Assembly: GCA_964058845.1 (NCBI GenBank)
Contig: CAXKVR010000599.1
Span: forward strand, 1-20,304
Source of the DNA: Carex sylvatica
Lineage: Eukaryota; Streptophyta; Magnoliopsida; Poales; Cyperaceae
Length of the DNA stretch: 20,304 nucleotides
Direction of reading: 5' to 3'
The notes under the pieces are model-generated. The model saw only the letters and a program-made list of their open reading frames with translations. It made no database searches and was not told where the DNA came from. How positions within the stretch are numbered: position 1 is the first letter of the stretch; each line of letters begins with the position of its first letter. The position numbers and the translations under genes were made by a program. This document shows, piece by piece, positions 1 to 9,082 of the stretch.

Positions 1-207
1 GTATTAATAAGAAAGAAACTCCAAACTCTCTTTTTCTCTGCTCTGCGCCAATCTGGAACTAACCAAAAATATTTTTCCATTTTTGTATGTGAAGAATACC
101 TCCATTTCTTCTAAATTTTGTTTTCCCACTTAATTTTAATCAATTTTTCCATGTTTTTATTCTATGCTTTTTGCAACACTATTCAAACAAAAAAATTATA
201 TTTGACT
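1..207. other. Unassigned AT-rich flank left of the first MITE
   Basis: I see no gene or recognisable element here. The stretch is AT-rich, with a pyrimidine-rich patch near 25-45. It may belong to the 5' part of LTR D, whose main body starts after hAT-1, because a complete LTR of about 2.7 kb would be expected to reach roughly this far left. I could not find the TG end that would prove it. Confidence 0.4.
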
Positions 208-216
208 AATTTAAAA
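208..216. repeat. MITE-1 left target-site duplication
   Basis: aatttaaaa, repeated exactly at 625-633 on the other side of the MITE. Confidence 0.9.
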
Positions 217-624
217 GAGGAGGAATCCACTTACAACAACTTGAAAGTTACAACATCTTACAACATCGTTTTTTTCCATTTTCAAAGTCCAAATCGTCGA
301 TCCAAACCGTTAGATATTCAATCTATATTAAAACGTGCTTGGAGACCAAATTTTATATTTTTTAGAATTTTTTTGCTATTTATTAAGATGGGTACAAAAT
401 TGCTGTATTTATTAAAATTCTGCACCATTCAAAAACAGCGATTTTGTACCCATCTTAATAAATAGCAAAAAAATTCCAAAAAATGTAAAATTTGGTCTCC
501 AAACACGTTTTAATATAGATTGAATATCTAACGGTTTGGATCGATTATTTGGACTTTGAAAATGAAAAAAAACGATGTTGTAAGATGTTGTAACTTTCAA
601 GTTGTTGTAAGTGAATTCCCCCTC
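217..624. mobile_element. Foldback MITE, Mutator-like (MITE-1)
   Basis: This 408-bp element is almost entirely an inverted repeat. The left arm (about 217-405) pairs with the right arm (about 436-624) around a short loop near 406-435. It begins gaggaggaatccacttacaa, and the reverse complement of its right end begins gagggggaattcacttacaa. It is flanked by a perfect 9-bp duplication, aatttaaaa. A 9-bp TSD with long terminal inverted repeats is the signature of Mutator-type foldback MITEs; the class assignment rests on that and not on a database match. It has no coding capacity, and open frames across it are translations of the arms. Its inner arm sequence (around 300-375) matches that of the MITE at 19447-19842, so the two belong to one family. 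Confidence 0.9.
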
Positions 625-633
625 AATTTAAAA
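625..633. repeat. MITE-1 right target-site duplication
   Basis: aatttaaaa, an exact copy of 208-216. Confidence 0.9.
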
Positions 634-1007
634 TTATCTTTTGACTGGTATAAAAATAAGCTATTAATTTGAAATTTTGAAAGATTCGGAAATGTATGAA
701 ATAAGAAATGGAAAACTCAAGATATAAATATATGGAAGAATTTATCAAATAATATAGTAATATATTAGGAAATGTATAATGAGCAATAGAAAATTTATAC
801 ATAGTGATATTTATAAGTTTTTTTTTAACTTAGAGACTGATTTACAAATATTATAAATTTGAAGGATACATATAGGAAAAATGCAAAATTTAAATACCAA
901 ATGGCACAAAGCCACGCGGTGGTCACTGGGTGAAACACCCACCTGTTTAAATTCACTTAACTAAGAGTTAAATAATAAAATGAAATTGTTTAATTAGAAA
1001 AGTGGGA
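634..1007. other. Unassigned AT-rich spacer with one GC-richer patch
   Basis: This stretch is mostly AT-rich with no gene. The patch at about 902-945 is distinctly GC-richer and contains a short inverted pair (gggtg / caccc, near 928-941). By position this could be the upstream part of LTR D, which hAT-1 would have interrupted at 1008-1015, but I have no second copy in the window to compare it with. Confidence 0.4.
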
Positions 1008-1015
1008 CCCGTAGC
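1008..1015. repeat. hAT-1 left target-site duplication (imperfect)
   Basis: cccgtagc, compared with cccatatc at 7515-7522: six of eight positions match. Eight bases is the TSD length for hAT elements. The two mismatches suggest an old insertion. Confidence 0.7.
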
Positions 1016-1349
1016 TAGTGGTTTGCAAATGTCTCGGGGCTCAACTCTGACCGGTTTGTCTGTGTCCGGATCGGATCGTGTCCGTGCCACGGGTATGCAC
1101 GGGTACACAGGTACACGGGCACGGGTATTAAACGGGTCGGATTAGATTTTTTAGAAAAAAAATCCGTGCATATCCAGACCGCCGCATCCGTTTACCCGTA
1201 CCTGTACCCGTGAGCCCGTGCCCCTAAACCCATGTACCCGTGGCAACTTTTTTTTTTTTTAACTTTTATTTTAAAATTCAAATTTTAAACAAAAATTCCC
1301 CCCATTTTCCTCCATTACCAGACCCGAACCCCTACCCCTACCCGGCCCT
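1016..1349 (+). promoter_or_regulatory. hAT-1 5' subterminal region, quasi-palindromic CGGGT/ACCCG cluster
   Basis: Many cgggta motifs lie on the left (about 1088-1140) and acccg motifs on the right (about 1193-1240 and 1320-1349). They are separated by an AT-rich centre with gattttttagaaaaaaaatc, so the region can fold back on itself. One AAACGG hexamer occurs near 1128. Ac transposase is known to bind AAACGG repeats in the subterminal DNA of Ac. By analogy this is probably the transposase-binding region; that role is inferred. Confidence 0.6.
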
Positions 1350-1409
1350 TATCCATTTTTTTTTCAGTTTTTTTTTTAATTCAAATTTCAATCCCTCCAA
1401 ACAAAACTC

Positions 1410-1417
1410 TATAAATA
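1410..1417 (+). promoter_or_regulatory. Probable TATA box of hAT-1
   Basis: tataaata stands upstream of a CT-rich leader. The same arrangement occurs in hAT-2 (tttaaata at 9075-9082). The two leaders share a 21-nt identical run (1466-1486 and 9111-9131) and gcaaacggaattacaaag (1580-1597 and 9214-9231). This supports a conserved transposase promoter and 5' UTR. Confidence 0.6.
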
Positions 1418-1660
1418 AACATCCATTCCTCACAAATTTTCACATTTTCTCTCAATATTTTCATCTCTCATTCTCTCAATCTCAATCTCAATATTTTTAT
1501 TATTCTCCCATTTTAATTTTATTGTTAAAACAAAATATAGTTGTTAATATAACAAATACGCAAATGCAAACACGCAAATGCAAACGGAATTACAAAGATA
1601 TTTTCGAAGATTTTCCTGCGATATTAAAGGTTACATTTATTTCATGTTACATTAAATTTT

Positions 1661-1665
1661 GTTAG
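1661..1665. repeat. LTR A target-site duplication (left)
   Basis: gttag, repeated exactly at 4424-4428, immediately after the terminal CA of the LTR. Confidence 0.88.
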
Positions 1666-2006
1666 TGTCACACCCCGCGGCCACGGGTCGCGACAGTCCC
1701 CCGTAAATATACAACTCCGTGTACGCTTACAAGGAGGTTAACATTTCAATTATCAATTCACAACACAATAATATGAAAATCAAGTTCATAAATATATAAA
1801 TCATAGTACACAGTCTGGTCAGAGTTTAATACATCAAAAGTATCTCATCCGGATACTAACCATAAGGCCTACCCTAAAGCTATACAACAAAAAATATATA
1901 TATATATCTAAGGTCATGTAAGGATGTACTACCAAAGGCCTACTACTCGCGTGCCTCCCTGAAATCAGTCGCACCAGAACCTGTAAAATATCCCGAAGGG
2001 TGGGGG

Positions 2007-2022
2007 TGAGAATAAATTCTCA
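2007..2022. repeat. Conserved LTR hairpin in LTR A
   Basis: tgagaat-aa-attctca is a perfect 7-bp stem with a 2-nt loop. It lies about 340 bp from the GTGTGACA end and is followed by cagtgc. LTR B has the equivalent hairpin at 14972-14995 with a different, longer stem but the same tail. It may be an RNA structure in the LTR transcript; the role is unknown. Confidence 0.6.
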
Positions 2023-2560
2023 GTGCAAAATTTGCCACAGTTTAGATTATTGGACTTGCAATCAAACTCTATATTAAAAAATGAAACTCATACAATAGCA
2101 ATTCAAACAGATACATATTCATAAATAAAAGAATGCAAATGCTCGACAATAATCAAATCAAATGAATCACAGTTAACGAAATTTTCAAGATGAAGTTCAA
2201 ATGAACAAACACACGTGTTTGGCTTAACTCATTTATTACGACTTGTAACAACTACAGATGTTCTTTCGAGCTAAACCCTTTATCTGACACCCATCTGTAA
2301 TCGCTTGGCTTAACCATTTTCTAAGTCCTGGTTCAAATCATATAAAGAAAATTCACTCTAAAATCATTTCAATTGTCGTAATAGTCAATTGACCGTTCAA
2401 ATGCATTAACACATAGGAGAATGCCACCGAGCCACAGACGTTACACTTGTCACCCATGATTCCAATTCACACATCAATACAATCACTTACCCCTCGTTCC
2501 AACCGGTAATGGGAAAACTGAGGGCCATTCACCTAAAACGCTAGAAGGATCATAGGCTCA

Positions 2561-2625
2561 AAGTCAGTCATATGGCTCAACTTTGCAAATTCGTCAGATC
2601 CAAGTCAGTCATACGGCTCAACTTC
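2561..2625. repeat. Short tandem duplication in LTR A
   Basis: The motif aagtcagtcata.ggctcaac starts at 2561 and again at 2602, a spacing of 41 bp. It is a local duplication inside the LTR with no evident function. Confidence 0.6.
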
Positions 2626-3735
2626 ATAAATCCGCTCACATACACATTCTCAATCATTCGTTCGTGGTGACTCTCAATCAGATTCAGATCATAATAGATC
2701 GACACAACTGACAACCATACCAGCATGTAAATTATTCAATTCACAATAATTTTAGTTTAATTTGATTGGGTTATGCATATGATTTACACAATTCAATGAT
2801 GCAATCAATAAGATATTCAACATAACAAATGAATAAACAGTTTAATTTCTGAAAATAAAATATCAAACAAGTCCAAAAATTCCACACTTGTTTGCGAAGA
2901 GTATACCGCGTACTTATGGATCAGACGTCTCGAAATGTCCCGCAAATTCTTGCTCGATCGAGCCTACACCTATATTACATGTATTTGGTTTAACATTGGT
3001 TCAATGGTCAGGAGGTTCAATTGAGTGACACGAGTTGTTTTATATTTTCTTAACCGAATTTGTATACCCTTTTTATCGGTTTCCTTACTTAACACCTCTA
3101 ACTATCCCGCACTTTGCAATTAGGTCCTCTAAACTATATACCATCTTAATTTGGTAACAATTCATTGACTAGTTCACTAATTTGGTTCCCGTAACAATTT
3201 GATTTATCGATTGGTTAAATCCTAATTTGGTCGAAACCTCAAATTAACCGTTACACGTTCTAGCATTTCAAGATCAAGAGATAAACATATCGATTACAAG
3301 TCTAATTGGTTGGATTAAACTAAACAATTCACAATTATTCCCTCTTTCAGTTTTGGCACGAAAACCCTAAAAATCGAAATAAAAAATCGAGGTGAAATTG
3401 GGAAAAGAATTGACAAATTACAATCAAAGAAGCTCAATGAGCTAGTCTATAAGCAATTCAAACACAAATCTCAGGTTTAAAATGAAAACCCGAGCAATCG
3501 AGAAAAATCTGAGGTTTTGAGAGAGAAGATGAGATAAATGAATACCAAATGGGAGGGCTAGACGAGATCCACGGCCAATTTCTTGCTTCTACCTTCGATT
3601 TCCCAGGAGTTTCGGTGATTTAAGAGGGAGAGGGAGCTCTCTCTCTTTTTTTTTTCTTCTTCCTTTGGCGGAGGACACACAAGGGATGGGAAAAGGGGCG
3701 AAGGGAAAAAGAGAGAAAGGAAAGAAAATATGAAA

Positions 3736-3742
3736 TTTTATA
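3736..3742 (-). promoter_or_regulatory. Probable TATA box of LTR A
   Basis: On the minus strand this reads TATAAAA. It is followed, in the direction of transcription, by a strongly pyrimidine-rich leader (about 3725-3600), which is typical of plant transcription start regions. It supports minus-strand transcription of the LTR; the start site itself is inferred. Confidence 0.5.
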
Positions 3743-3754
3743 AAAAGACCCTTT

Positions 3755-4225
3755 GAGTGCAGATGCACTCAATTTCAGTGCGGGTCGACCACCCGCACTC
3801 AGCAATCGGCAGAACTTCAGTAGCGCAAAAAACACAGAAAATTAACGAGTGCGGACACACTCATATCCAGTGCGGATCAGTCACCCGCACTCATCACTTG
3901 GTAGAATTTAAACGGCTTAGGAAACACAGAAAAATACTCCAGTGAAAACACACTCACGTACAATGCGGACGCACTCATTACTTTCATGAAAACGCCACTG
4001 AACAAGAAAAGTCCATGCCTAATGCATCCGCATTGAATTTTCGGTGCGGGTCAAGACACCCGCACTCAGAACTTGTCAAATTTCAGAAAATTCAGCAAAC
4101 ACAGAATTTATCAGTGCCGACACACTCAAATTTAGTGCGGACGCACTAGAATAATACAAAACATGATTTTAAAAAGGAAACTGGAGTCAATGCGGATCAA
4201 CCATCCGCACTCACCAACAGTCCGA
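3755..4225. repeat. Cluster of GTGCGG/CCGCAC micro-palindromes in LTR A
   Basis: A series of short hairpins is built on one theme: gagtgca-ga-tgcactc at 3755-3770, agtgcgggt-cgacc-acccgcact at 3777-3799 (perfect 9-bp stem), and related copies near 3868-3895, 4010-4040, 4047-4072 and 4186-4210. They are separated by AT-richer spacers with recurring aacacagaaa. The cluster lies just upstream of the putative TATA box on the minus strand, so it occupies the enhancer position. LTR C shows no obvious counterpart. Confidence 0.6.
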
Positions 4226-4423
4226 CGCACTGGACCTATAAAGGTCCAGAACTTCATATTTTCGATTCTTAGCGAACTCGGGGCATATTTTAAAGTCAAC
4301 ATTAGACTTGCTTATCTAGGAAAACATTATTTTAAGATTTAAATTTCTATTTTGTCAGCACGATTTTCGATTCTTTCTTTTAAAATATTTAAAAATTAAT
4401 TGTAAAAATTTCGTAACGTAACA

Positions 4424-4428
4424 GTTAG
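4424..4428. repeat. LTR A target-site duplication (right)
   Basis: gttag, an exact copy of 1661-1665. Beyond it the hAT-1 intron sequence resumes. Confidence 0.88.
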
Positions 4429-6778
4429 ATTAAATTTTGCTAGATTAAAGTTTGTTAGATTAAATTTTGCTAGATTGAAATTTTGAATGTTAGATTTATT
4501 TTTGTAGAGTAATTTAAAATTTAAATTTGATATTAGATTTATTTTTGTAGAGTAATTTAGAATTTAAATTGAATGTTAGATTTAGTTTATGTTATATTTA
4601 TTGAATTTTAGATTTATTAAATTTATTAAGTAATTAGATTTGTTAGATTTATTTTATGTTAGATTTGTTAGATTTATTGAATATGTTAGATTTATTTAGT
4701 TTATGTTAGATTTGTTAGAAGTGAAGTAATTAGATTTGTTTTGAATATGTTAGATTTTATTTTTGAAATTCGGATTTATTTTGAATATGTCAAGAAAAAG
4801 GTTAGATTTATTTTTTTGAATATGTGAAGTAATTAGATTTGTTTTGAATAAGTTAGATTTTATTTTTGAAATTCGAATTTATTTTGAATAAGGTTAAAAA
4901 AGGTTAGATTTATTTTTTTGAATATGTGAAGTTATTAGATTTGATTTGAATAGGTTAGATTTTACTTTTGAAATTCGGATTTATTTTGAATAAGGTTAAA
5001 AAAAGGTTAGATTTATTTTTTTGAATATGTGAAGTTATTAAATTTGTTTTGAATAGGTTAGATTTTATTTTTGAAATTCGGATTTATTTTTAATAGATTT
5101 AAAAAAGGTTAGATTTATTTTTTTGAATATGTGAAGTTATTAGATTTGTTTTGAATAGGTTATGTTTTATTTTTGAAATTCGAATTTATTTTTAATAGGT
5201 TAAAACAAAGGTTAGATTTATTTTTTTGGATATGTGAAGTAATTAGATTTGTTTTGAATAGGTTAGATTTTATTTTTGAAATTCGGATTTATTTTGAATA
5301 AGGTTAAAAAAAATGTTAGATTTATTTTTTTGAATATGTAAAGTTATTAGATTTGTTTTTGAATAGGTTAGGTTTTATTTTTGAAATTCGAATTTATTTT
5401 GAATAGGTCAAGAAAAAGGTTAGATTTATTTTTTTGAATATGTCAAGTTATTAGATTTGATTTGAATATGTTAGATTTTATTTTTAATGTTAGATTCATT
5501 TTTAAAATTTGGATTTAGTGAATAGGTTAAAATAAAGGTTAGATTTTTTTTTTTAATATGTGAAGTTATTAGATTTGTTTTGAATAGGTTAGATTTTATT
5601 TTTGAAATTCGAATTTATTTTTAATGGGTTAAATAAATAGGTTAGATTTATTTTTGTGAATATGTGAAGTAATTAGATTTGTTTTGAATATGTTAGATTT
5701 TATTTTTTGAAATTCAGATTTATTTTTAATAGGTTAAAAAAAATATGTTAAATTTTATTTTTGAAATTCAGATTTATTTTGAATTGGTCAAGAAAAAGGT
5801 TAGATTTATTTTTTTGAATATGTGAAGTAATTATATTTGTTTTGAATATGTTAGATTTTATTTTTGAAATTCGAATTTATTTTGAATAAGGTTAAATAAA
5901 GTGTTAGATTTTTTTTTTTGAATATGTGAAGTTATTAGATTTTATTTGAATAGGTTAGATTTTTTTTTTGAAATTCGGATTTATTTTGAATAAGGTTAAA
6001 AAAAAGGTTAGATTTATTTTTTTGAATATGTGAAGTTATTAGAGTTGTTTTGAATAGGTTAGGTTTTATTTTTAAAATTAGGATTTATTTTTAATAGGTT
6101 AAAAAAAAGTTAGATTTATTTTTAATGGGTTAAAAAAAAGTTAGATTTGTTTTGAATAGGTTATGTTTTATTTTTGAAATTCGAATTTATGTTTTTGGAT
6201 ATTTGAAGTAATTAGATTTGTTTTGAATAGGTTAGATTTTATTTTTGAAATTCAGATTTATTTTGAATAAGGTTAAAAAAAATGTTAGATTTATTTTTTT
6301 GAATATGTGAAGTTATTAGATTTGTTTTGAATAGGTTAGGTTTTATTTTTAAAATTCGGATTTATTTTGAATAGGTTAAGAAAAAGGTTAGATTTATTTT
6401 TTTGAATATGTCAAGTTATTAGATTTGATTTGAATATGTTAGATTTTATTTTTAATGTTAGATTCATTTTTAAAATTCGGATTTATTGTGAATAGGTTAA
6501 AATAAAGGTTAGATTTTTTTTTTAATATGTGAAGTTATTAGATTTATTTTGAATAGGTTAGATTTATTTTTGTGAATATTCGAAGTAATTAGATTTGTTT
6601 TGAATATGTTAGATTTTATTTTTGAATTCGGATTTATTTTTAATAGGTTAAAAATAAGTTAGATTTATTTTTATGAATATGTGAATTAATTAGATTTATT
6701 TTTAATATGTTAGATTTTATTTTTAAAATTCGAATTTATTTTTAATAGGTTAAAAAAATAGGTTAGATTTATTTTTAA
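4429..6778 (+). repeat. AT-rich tandem array, about 102-bp unit (hAT-1 leader intron)
   Basis: Units contain the phrases gttagatttattttttt, gaatatgtgaag, tagatttgttttgaatagg and gaaattcggatttatttt. The phrase gaatatgtgaag starts near 4818, 4920, 5023 and 5125, with a variant near 5228, giving a period of about 102 bp and roughly twenty copies of varied quality. The first few hundred bases are irregular. No coding potential is seen. By comparison with hAT-2 this is the expanded intron in the 5' UTR of the transposase gene: donor aaag|gttaca at 1629/1630, then interrupted by LTR A. Confidence 0.8.
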
Positions 6779-6780
6779 AT

Positions 6781-7003
6781 AGCCTATACTCAAAATAACT
6801 AAACATGCCCTTGTAGATTTGGAGGGCAACATAAACAGCTCAAGACAGTCTACGGTGCCTACTCGGCAAAGAGAATTCATGGCAATTCTGGTACATCACC
6901 AAAACAGTTGATATCATAATACTGACCCAAGGGATGCACGTGCAAAAGAGTCTATACTGAAATTATTTTGGTGATGTATTGGAATGGCCCTGAATTTTCC
7001 AAA
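6781..7003. other. Island of unknown origin with a 24-nt foldback
   Basis: The base composition changes sharply from the AT-rich array to mixed sequence. Arms at 6881-6904 and 6966-6989 are complementary at 20 of 24 positions, with tacatcaccaaaa and its complement perfect over 13 bp and a 61-nt loop between the arms. Short frames of about 40 codons exist on both strands, but none gave a recognisable protein. The island sits where hAT-2 has its transposase exons, so it may be captured host DNA, a small element or filler from a repaired deletion. Confidence 0.5.
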
Positions 7004-7324
7004 AAATATTCATTTTAAAGAAGAATTACTAATGAAGAATTGCTAATATAAATATTCATTTTAAAGAAGAATTTGAATTTATGCAAACGGACCTATTAAC
7101 ATTATTAATTCTAACCGAATTTATATTTTATTATTTTAAAATAATTGATTTAAAAAAAATTATATTTATATTTTATTATTTTAAAGTAATTGATTTGTTA
7201 AACAAATATAAGTTATAAGTTATAACCTATTTTTAACAAATATAATTACAATGTCAAATGAATTTTAATATGTATAAATTTGAATTTATAATTTATTAAT
7301 TTTCAAAGAAAAAAAACAGAAAAA
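7004..7324 (+). other. hAT-1 3' UTR remnant, AT-rich
   Basis: attttaaagaagaattactaa (7012-7032) is identical to the 3' UTR of hAT-2 (13512-13532), which fixes this as the region downstream of the lost transposase gene. A local duplication repeats tattcattttaaagaagaat near 7008 and 7049. The rest is AT-rich without genes. It ends with a short aaaaaaaacag unit at about 7310-7330, the seed of what is a long array in hAT-2. Confidence 0.65.
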
Positions 7325-7514
7325 AAAAAATCGGACCTGGACCACCCTGCTTCTGAATCCGTGATGGGCACGAATATTAAATGGGCAGGGCAAGATTTTT
7401 GAAAAAAAAAAAAATCCGTGATGCCCAGCCCGTTGTACCCGTGTGCCCATAACGTCTGTGCCCGTGTCCGGATTTTGCCCGGACTGTCCGACCCGGTCCG
7501 TTTGCAAATCACTA
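7325..7514 (+). promoter_or_regulatory. hAT-1 3' subterminal region
   Basis: This stretch is GC-rich with gggcacgaatattaaatggg on the left and complementary gcccagcccg...acccgtgtgccc on the right, around a central gatttttg(a)n tract. The arrangement copies the 5' subterminal region (gggcacgggtattaaacggg at about 1117). The right terminal repeat ends at 7514 in tttgcaaatcacta. It is probably recognised by transposase, by analogy with Ac. Confidence 0.6.
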
Positions 7515-7522
7515 CCCATATC
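7515..7522. repeat. hAT-1 right target-site duplication (imperfect)
   Basis: cccatatc, six of eight matches to cccgtagc at 1008-1015. Confidence 0.7.
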
Positions 7523-8585
7523 TATCCTAATCCTCTCTATCTCTCTCTTTTTTATTTATTTACCCCACCGCCTATTCAAATTTTCTCTCCCTCTCTAATC
7601 TTCTTTGATCTTCTATCTCTTTCATCGTGAGGCAAGTTAGAGAGAGATGGATGCTTTTCTCATATTGACTATAGTGTCATTGACGGTGGAGAGATGCATG
7701 CGTGGTTACTCTCTATTAGCACACCTACCACTGTATTTCCTTTACTCTTCTATGATATGTTATCTTTTAATTGATCAAGGGTTTTGGGAAAATTAATTGA
7801 ACATATTCAAGTATGAAAGTAAATCGTGTGGTAAATGAATTGAGAACCGTTAAATTTGTGTAGGTTAATAAATTTTCTTGAGGTCTCTCGTTTTGTCGTG
7901 TTCCTTAATTGGATCTGAAAACCGAAATTGTTTCGGTACTTTGTTTACCTCTGTACCAACTTTGATGGTTTAATCTTTGAATTTGTGATTTAGAGTTTTG
8001 AGAAATATTGATTTAACGGGTTCAAAATATACTAGTTATTATGGTTACTGATATACTGATTTACACTCACAGGGGCTTCATTTTAAAAAGAAATATAAAG
8101 TGAAAGGTTTAATTAGATAAATTTTCTATGGGTTTGTAATATCCCTTTGTCAGGGGCATTGGTGCTAATTAATTTTCATATGTAAACGTCACAAGAAAAA
8201 TTTGAGAATGAAAATTAATTTGAACTATAGGCCTTTATCATTGATTAGTAAATAAAAGTTAAGTAATAGATTGAGTTGGACGGCTGAATTTAGAGTTTAA
8301 TGATTGATTAGAAATGGATTATTGGACTTGATCCGAATCTATACTTTGAACTTAATTGTTATAAATATTAATCAGAATATATATATTATTCTGATATAGG
8401 CATATTACGAAAGAGATTGATGAGATGAAATGCTAAGGAAGAACATATTGCTAGTGACCTCACATGTAGCCTTACGATATCAAGTGCGATGTTATTGGAT
8501 TAGTCTGAGATTCATGACTAGGAATTAAATCGTAACTTGCTGTGCATTTTGAATATTTGATTGACTGCATTGATTGACATGTTGT
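7523..8585 (+). mobile_element. LTR D, upstream part (gypsy-like LTR fragment)
   Basis: The stretch 8491-8577 matches the reverse complement of LTR B (15737-15823) at 83 of 87 positions, and weaker similarity extends to about 8350. It lies in the plus direction, opposite to B. It opens with a pyrimidine-rich, leader-like tract (7530-7640), as expected downstream of an LTR promoter. hAT-1 interrupts its left side and hAT-2 splits it at 8586-8593; it resumes at 14520. No coding sequence is seen. The TG end was not located. Confidence 0.7.
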
Positions 8586-8593
8586 ATCATATG
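8586..8593. repeat. hAT-2 left target-site duplication
   Basis: atcatatg, repeated exactly at 14512-14519. Confidence 0.92.
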
Positions 8594-9047
8594 TAGAGTT
8601 TTGCTTTTACCCACCCGGGTCGGACCCGACCCGTACCCGCCCGTGCCCGAGCCCGGGTATGGGTCGGGTAAACGGGTACACGGGTACGGGTAAAAAACGG
8701 GTAGGGTACGATTATTTGGTTCAAAACCCGACCAAACCCGGTCCGATTTAAGCCCGACCCGACCCGACCCGACCCGACCTACCCGACCCGGACCCGGACC
8801 CGACCCCGACCCGACCCGTCCCGACCCGACCCGGACCCGACCCGACCCGACATGACCCGACCCGACCCGGACCGGACTGGACCTGACCCGAACCCGATCT
8901 GACCCGACCCGACCCGTTCAATTCAAATTTTTTTGAATTCAATTCCCGCCGGTTCAACCGGGCCCGGACCGGTCTAATCAAACCCGACCGACCGGACCCA
9001 CCCGAGTCAACTCAGGCTCAGCCGTGGTTTTTTTTTTTTTTTTTTTT
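8594..9047 (+). promoter_or_regulatory. hAT-2 5' subterminal region with GACCC pentamer array
   Basis: gggta/acggg motifs, including AAACGG hexamers near 8668 and 8694, are followed by a pentamer array of acccg/gaccc (mainly 8753-8930). On the minus strand this reads GGGTC repeated, with runs of three G every five bases at 8753-8778, a textbook G-quadruplex pattern. A poly-T tract closes the region at about 9027-9047. Ac transposase binds subterminal AAACGG; a similar role is inferred here. The Gly/Arg/Ser-rich minus-strand frame at 8748-8981 is just the pentamer translated. Confidence 0.65.
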
Positions 9048-9074
9048 CAAATTTTATTCCCTCCCAATATTTTC

Positions 9075-9082
9075 TTTAAATA
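9075..9082 (+). promoter_or_regulatory. Probable TATA-like box of the hAT-2 transposase gene
   Basis: tttaaata precedes a CT-rich leader that matches hAT-1, whose equivalent box is the stronger tataaata at 1410-1417. Transcription probably starts some 30 bp downstream. Confidence 0.5.

Larger units (their letters stand above)
1666..4423 (-). mobile_element. Solo LTR (LTR A), gypsy-like, inserted in hAT-1
   Basis: The unit runs from TGTCACACCCC to CGTAACGTAACA (TG...CA ends) and is flanked by a perfect 5-bp duplication, gttag (1661-1665 and 4424-4428). No primer-binding site, second LTR or gag-pol frame is present, so this is a solo LTR of 2758 bp left by recombination between LTRs. The likely transcription direction is the minus strand. 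In that direction a TATA box is followed by a pyrimidine-rich leader, and the LTR ends in GGGGTGTGACA, as in many plant Ty3/gypsy elements. It is related to LTRs B, C and D: for example the shared tract aaccggta...cattcacc lies at 2500-2532 and about 15491-15522. Frames such as that at 3620-3835 on the minus strand look like chance. Confidence 0.88.
1016..7514 (+). mobile_element. Non-autonomous hAT element (hAT-1), interrupted by a solo LTR
   Basis: The left end reads tagtggtttgcaaa, and the reverse complement of the right end reads tagtgatttgcaaa, which are hAT-style terminal inverted repeats. An imperfect 8-bp TSD flanks the element. Inside, in order, are a GC-rich subterminal region, a promoter and leader matching those of hAT-2, a probable intron start at 1630, an inserted solo LTR (1666-4423), a large AT-rich tandem array, a short island of unknown origin, a 3' UTR remnant and a second GC-rich subterminal region. 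The transposase exons present in hAT-2 are absent, so this copy cannot supply its own transposase. Without the inserted LTR and one TSD copy the element is about 3.7 kb. The orientation is taken from hAT-2. Confidence 0.85.

Noticed and set aside
118..600. Mirror-like frames of 115 and 62 codons on opposite strands
   Set aside because: They are the two arms of the MITE read from either side.
1240..1665. 141-codon frame on the plus strand
   Set aside because: It covers the subterminal region, promoter and untranslated leader of hAT-1, is low in complexity, and the equivalent region of hAT-2 is not open.
3620..3945. Short frames of 62-71 codons on both strands in LTR A
   Set aside because: They cover the pyrimidine-rich leader and the micro-palindrome cluster and show no protein family features.
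6781..7003. Captured gene exon or a known miRNA gene
   Set aside because: The short frames on both strands gave no recognisable protein, and the foldback arms do not match a miRNA I can name with confidence. It is left as an island of unknown origin.
8640..8900. Telomere-like or centromere-like array
   Set aside because: The units are acccg/gaccc pentamers, not the plant TTTAGGG repeat, and lie within the bounds of hAT-2 as marked by its TSD.
8748..8981. Minus-strand Gly/Arg/Ser/Val-rich 77-codon frame
   Set aside because: It is the GACCC pentamer array translated, with no gene signals, and lies in the transposon end.
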